A stretch of 6,617 nt of DNA from Bacteroidota bacterium (GTDB taxonomy: Bacteria; Bacteroidota; Bacteroidia; J057): assembly GCA_003696875.1 (NCBI GenBank), contig RFHL01000834.1:1-6617 (forward strand), read 5' to 3'. Shown one piece after another: positions 5,342 to 6,617 of the stretch (positions are counted from its first letter, which is position 1; every line of letters starts with the position of its first letter). The translations under genes and the position numbers were made by a program. The notes below the pieces were generated by a model. That model was not told the origin of the DNA and did not search any database. It worked only from the letters and a program-made list of their open reading frames with translations.

Positions 5342-6571
5342 TTACATGATGTCATCCAGCACCCACTCCAGGGCATGTTGCCATATCCGGTGAGGCTTGG
5401 CGGTATGTTCACGGGTGCGGGCCAGCGCCTGCCGGATCGTGGCCGACACATCGCCAAATATGGCCTCATCGTCCAGCGCCACGCCCGGCTGCATCAGGTA
5501 GGCAAAGGTGCGGGCCATGCCACAATTGGCGATAAAGTCCGGAATCACCGCCGCATGATTGTCGGCGTGGATACCCGTTTCGCCCAGAAAAATATCGGCA
5601 TCGGCAAAAGGCACATTGGCCCCACAGGCGATGACCTCCAGGCCATTTTGCAGCAGCGCCTCTACCTGAGGTCGGGTCACCAGCCGCGAACCCGCGGCCG
5701 GGATGAAAACCTCGGCTCCCATCGACCATACCTCCGCCTCCATCCGCTCAAATGGAATCAGGTCGGGGTGGTGTAGCTGGTTGCCCTGCCGGGAAAGATA
5801 CAGTGCCTTGAGGCTCTCCAGGTCTATGCCTGCCGGGTCCATTAGCCCCCCCCGCCGGTCGATGATCCCCACGATCTGATAGCCCAGCTTGGCCAGAATC
5901 AGCGCCGCCGCGCCTCCCACATTGCCAAAACCCTGGATGATCACCCGCTTATGGCCGGCCGGCAGATCCCACAGGTCGTAGAAGTGGTGCACCGACTCGG
6001 CCACCCCGTAGCCCGTGATCATGTCCGAGACCGTGATCACCTTGGCATCGGTGGTGGGCGCGTAGTCCCAATGTGTCACCCGCTTGGATACCCCCTCCCG
6101 CAGCTGCCGGAGCACCTGGTTGCGTTGCCGGATCGAGGCCTGTAGGTAGCCATTCACAATGCCCTCCTGCGGGTGGTGCACCCCCAGATCATAGGTGATC
6201 GGGATCACCTCGTGCACCTCATCCACATTCAGGTCGCCTCCCGTACCGTAGTAGTGCTTCAGCAGCGGGTAGATCGCTTCAAACCAGCGCTTGAGCACCC
6301 CTTCCTTGCGGGGGTCTTCCGGGTCAAAGTCGATGCCCGACTTGGCCCCGCCGATCGGCGGGCCGCAGACCGTAAACTTGATTTCCATCGTCTTGGCCAG
6401 GGCCAGGACCTCGGCCCGGGTGCAGCCCTTGCGCATGCGGGTGCCACCCCCTGCTGCGCCATTGCGCAGCGAGTTGATCACCACCCAGCCCTCGGCTTCG
6501 GTCTCGCTGTCCTGCCAGTGAAAGACAATCTCCGGCTCCTTGTGTTCAAATGTCTTGAGTCGTTCGAGCAT
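5342..6571 (-). CDS. Glu/Leu/Phe/Val dehydrogenase family protein (NAD-dependent amino-acid dehydrogenase)
   Basis: Enzymes of this family reversibly deaminate an amino acid to its 2-oxo acid and ammonia in the cytoplasm, using NAD(P)+. The 409 residues show the N-terminal dimerisation/substrate domain with 'GGGTRM' at 41-46, Lys65 in 'MEIKFTV', and 'GPPIGGAKSGIDFDP' at 70-84, whose Lys77 matches the catalytic lysine. 'GTGGDLNVDE' at 109-118 supplies the conserved Asp region. The Rossmann domain begins with 'IIQGFGNVGG' at 211-220 (GxGxxG at 214-219), and Asp238 at the end of the second strand suggests a preference for NAD over NADP. 'CGANVPFADAD' (316-326) and 'PDFIANCGMA' (344-353) are family motifs near the active site. 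The length is near that of hexameric glutamate dehydrogenases, but 'GGGTRM' replaces the usual glutamate-dehydrogenase KGGIR and is closer to leucine dehydrogenase, so the substrate is open. The ATG at 6571 is the only in-frame ATG between the window edge and the conserved N-terminus. Confidence 0.93.
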   Translation of the reverse strand: MLERLKTFEHKEPEIVFHWQDSETEAEGWVVINSLRNGAAGGGTRMRKGCTRAEVLALAKTMEIKFTVCGPPIGGAKSGIDFDPEDPRKEGVLKRWFEAIYPLLKHYYGTGGDLNVDEVHEVIPITYDLGVHHPQEGIVNGYLQASIRQRNQVLRQLREGVSKRVTHWDYAPTTDAKVITVSDMITGYGVAESVHHFYDLWDLPAGHKRVIIQGFGNVGGAAALILAKLGYQIVGIIDRRGGLMDPAGIDLESLKALYLSRQGNQLHHPDLIPFERMEAEVWSMGAEVFIPAAGSRLVTRPQVEALLQNGLEVIACGANVPFADADIFLGETGIHADNHAAVIPDFIANCGMARTFAYLMQPGVALDDEAIFGDVSATIRQALARTREHTAKPHRIWQHALEWVLDDIM

Positions 6572-6597
6572 GATCGTAGGTCGTTTGAGGCAACCTG

Positions 6598-6605
6598 CAA
6601 ATATG
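6598..6605 (-). promoter_or_regulatory. Candidate -7 element of the dehydrogenase gene
   Basis: The - strand reads CATATTTG, followed by CAG. This is one base off the Bacteroidota -7 consensus TAnnTTTG. It lies 26 bases before the ATG, giving a predicted leader of about 20 bases. The partner -33 element would fall outside the window, so only half of the promoter can be judged. Confidence 0.35.
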
Positions 6606-6617
6606 GGGGATTTGGGG

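Overview
The window looks like a chromosomal segment from a member of the Bacteroidota, probably a high-GC lineage such as the Saprospiria. This is inferred from protein features, not from a search. FtsZ opens with the Bacteroidota-type 'PKxQxSIIKVIGVGGGGSNAVNNM' pattern and ends in a 'NNSFLHDNVD' tail. FtsQ is short and ends in 'VKYAGQVV'. None of the starts has a clear Shine-Dalgarno sequence, and the two right-hand genes have 'TTTGCAG' just upstream, which resembles the Bacteroidota -7 promoter element.

Left part, + strand (1-3655): this is the distal end of the division and cell wall (dcw) cluster. ftsQ (its 5' end is at or beyond the window edge) is followed by ftsA and ftsZ, with gaps of 94 and 85 bp. 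The ftsA-ftsZ gap holds a perfect 9-bp hairpin. After ftsZ there is a strong intrinsic terminator: a long GC-rich stem followed by six T. This closes the cluster. The three products act together. FtsZ polymerises into the cytokinetic ring, FtsA tethers it to the inner membrane through its C-terminal amphipathic helix, and FtsQ is the bitopic periplasmic scaffold of the divisome.

Right part, - strand (3717-6571): two metabolic or homeostatic genes run towards ftsZ. First in transcription order is a Glu/Leu/Phe/Val-type amino-acid dehydrogenase. After 86 bp comes a polytopic ion transporter of the NhaD/CitMHS-like superfamily, probably a Na+/H+ antiporter, with a signal peptide and an acidic, His-containing exported N-terminal segment. 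Similar sequence blocks lie upstream of both genes and may mark two separate promoters.

No stretch longer than 300 bases lacks a gene. No mobile elements, CRISPR, tRNA or rRNA were seen. This is an ordinary housekeeping region, and I found no credible new system. The points worth a second look are the inter-ftsA/ftsZ hairpin, a near-identical 18-nt sequence after ftsA and after ftsZ, the FtsZ tail, the leucine-dehydrogenase-like active site of the dehydrogenase together with its G8 tract, and the exported acidic/His segment of the transporter.
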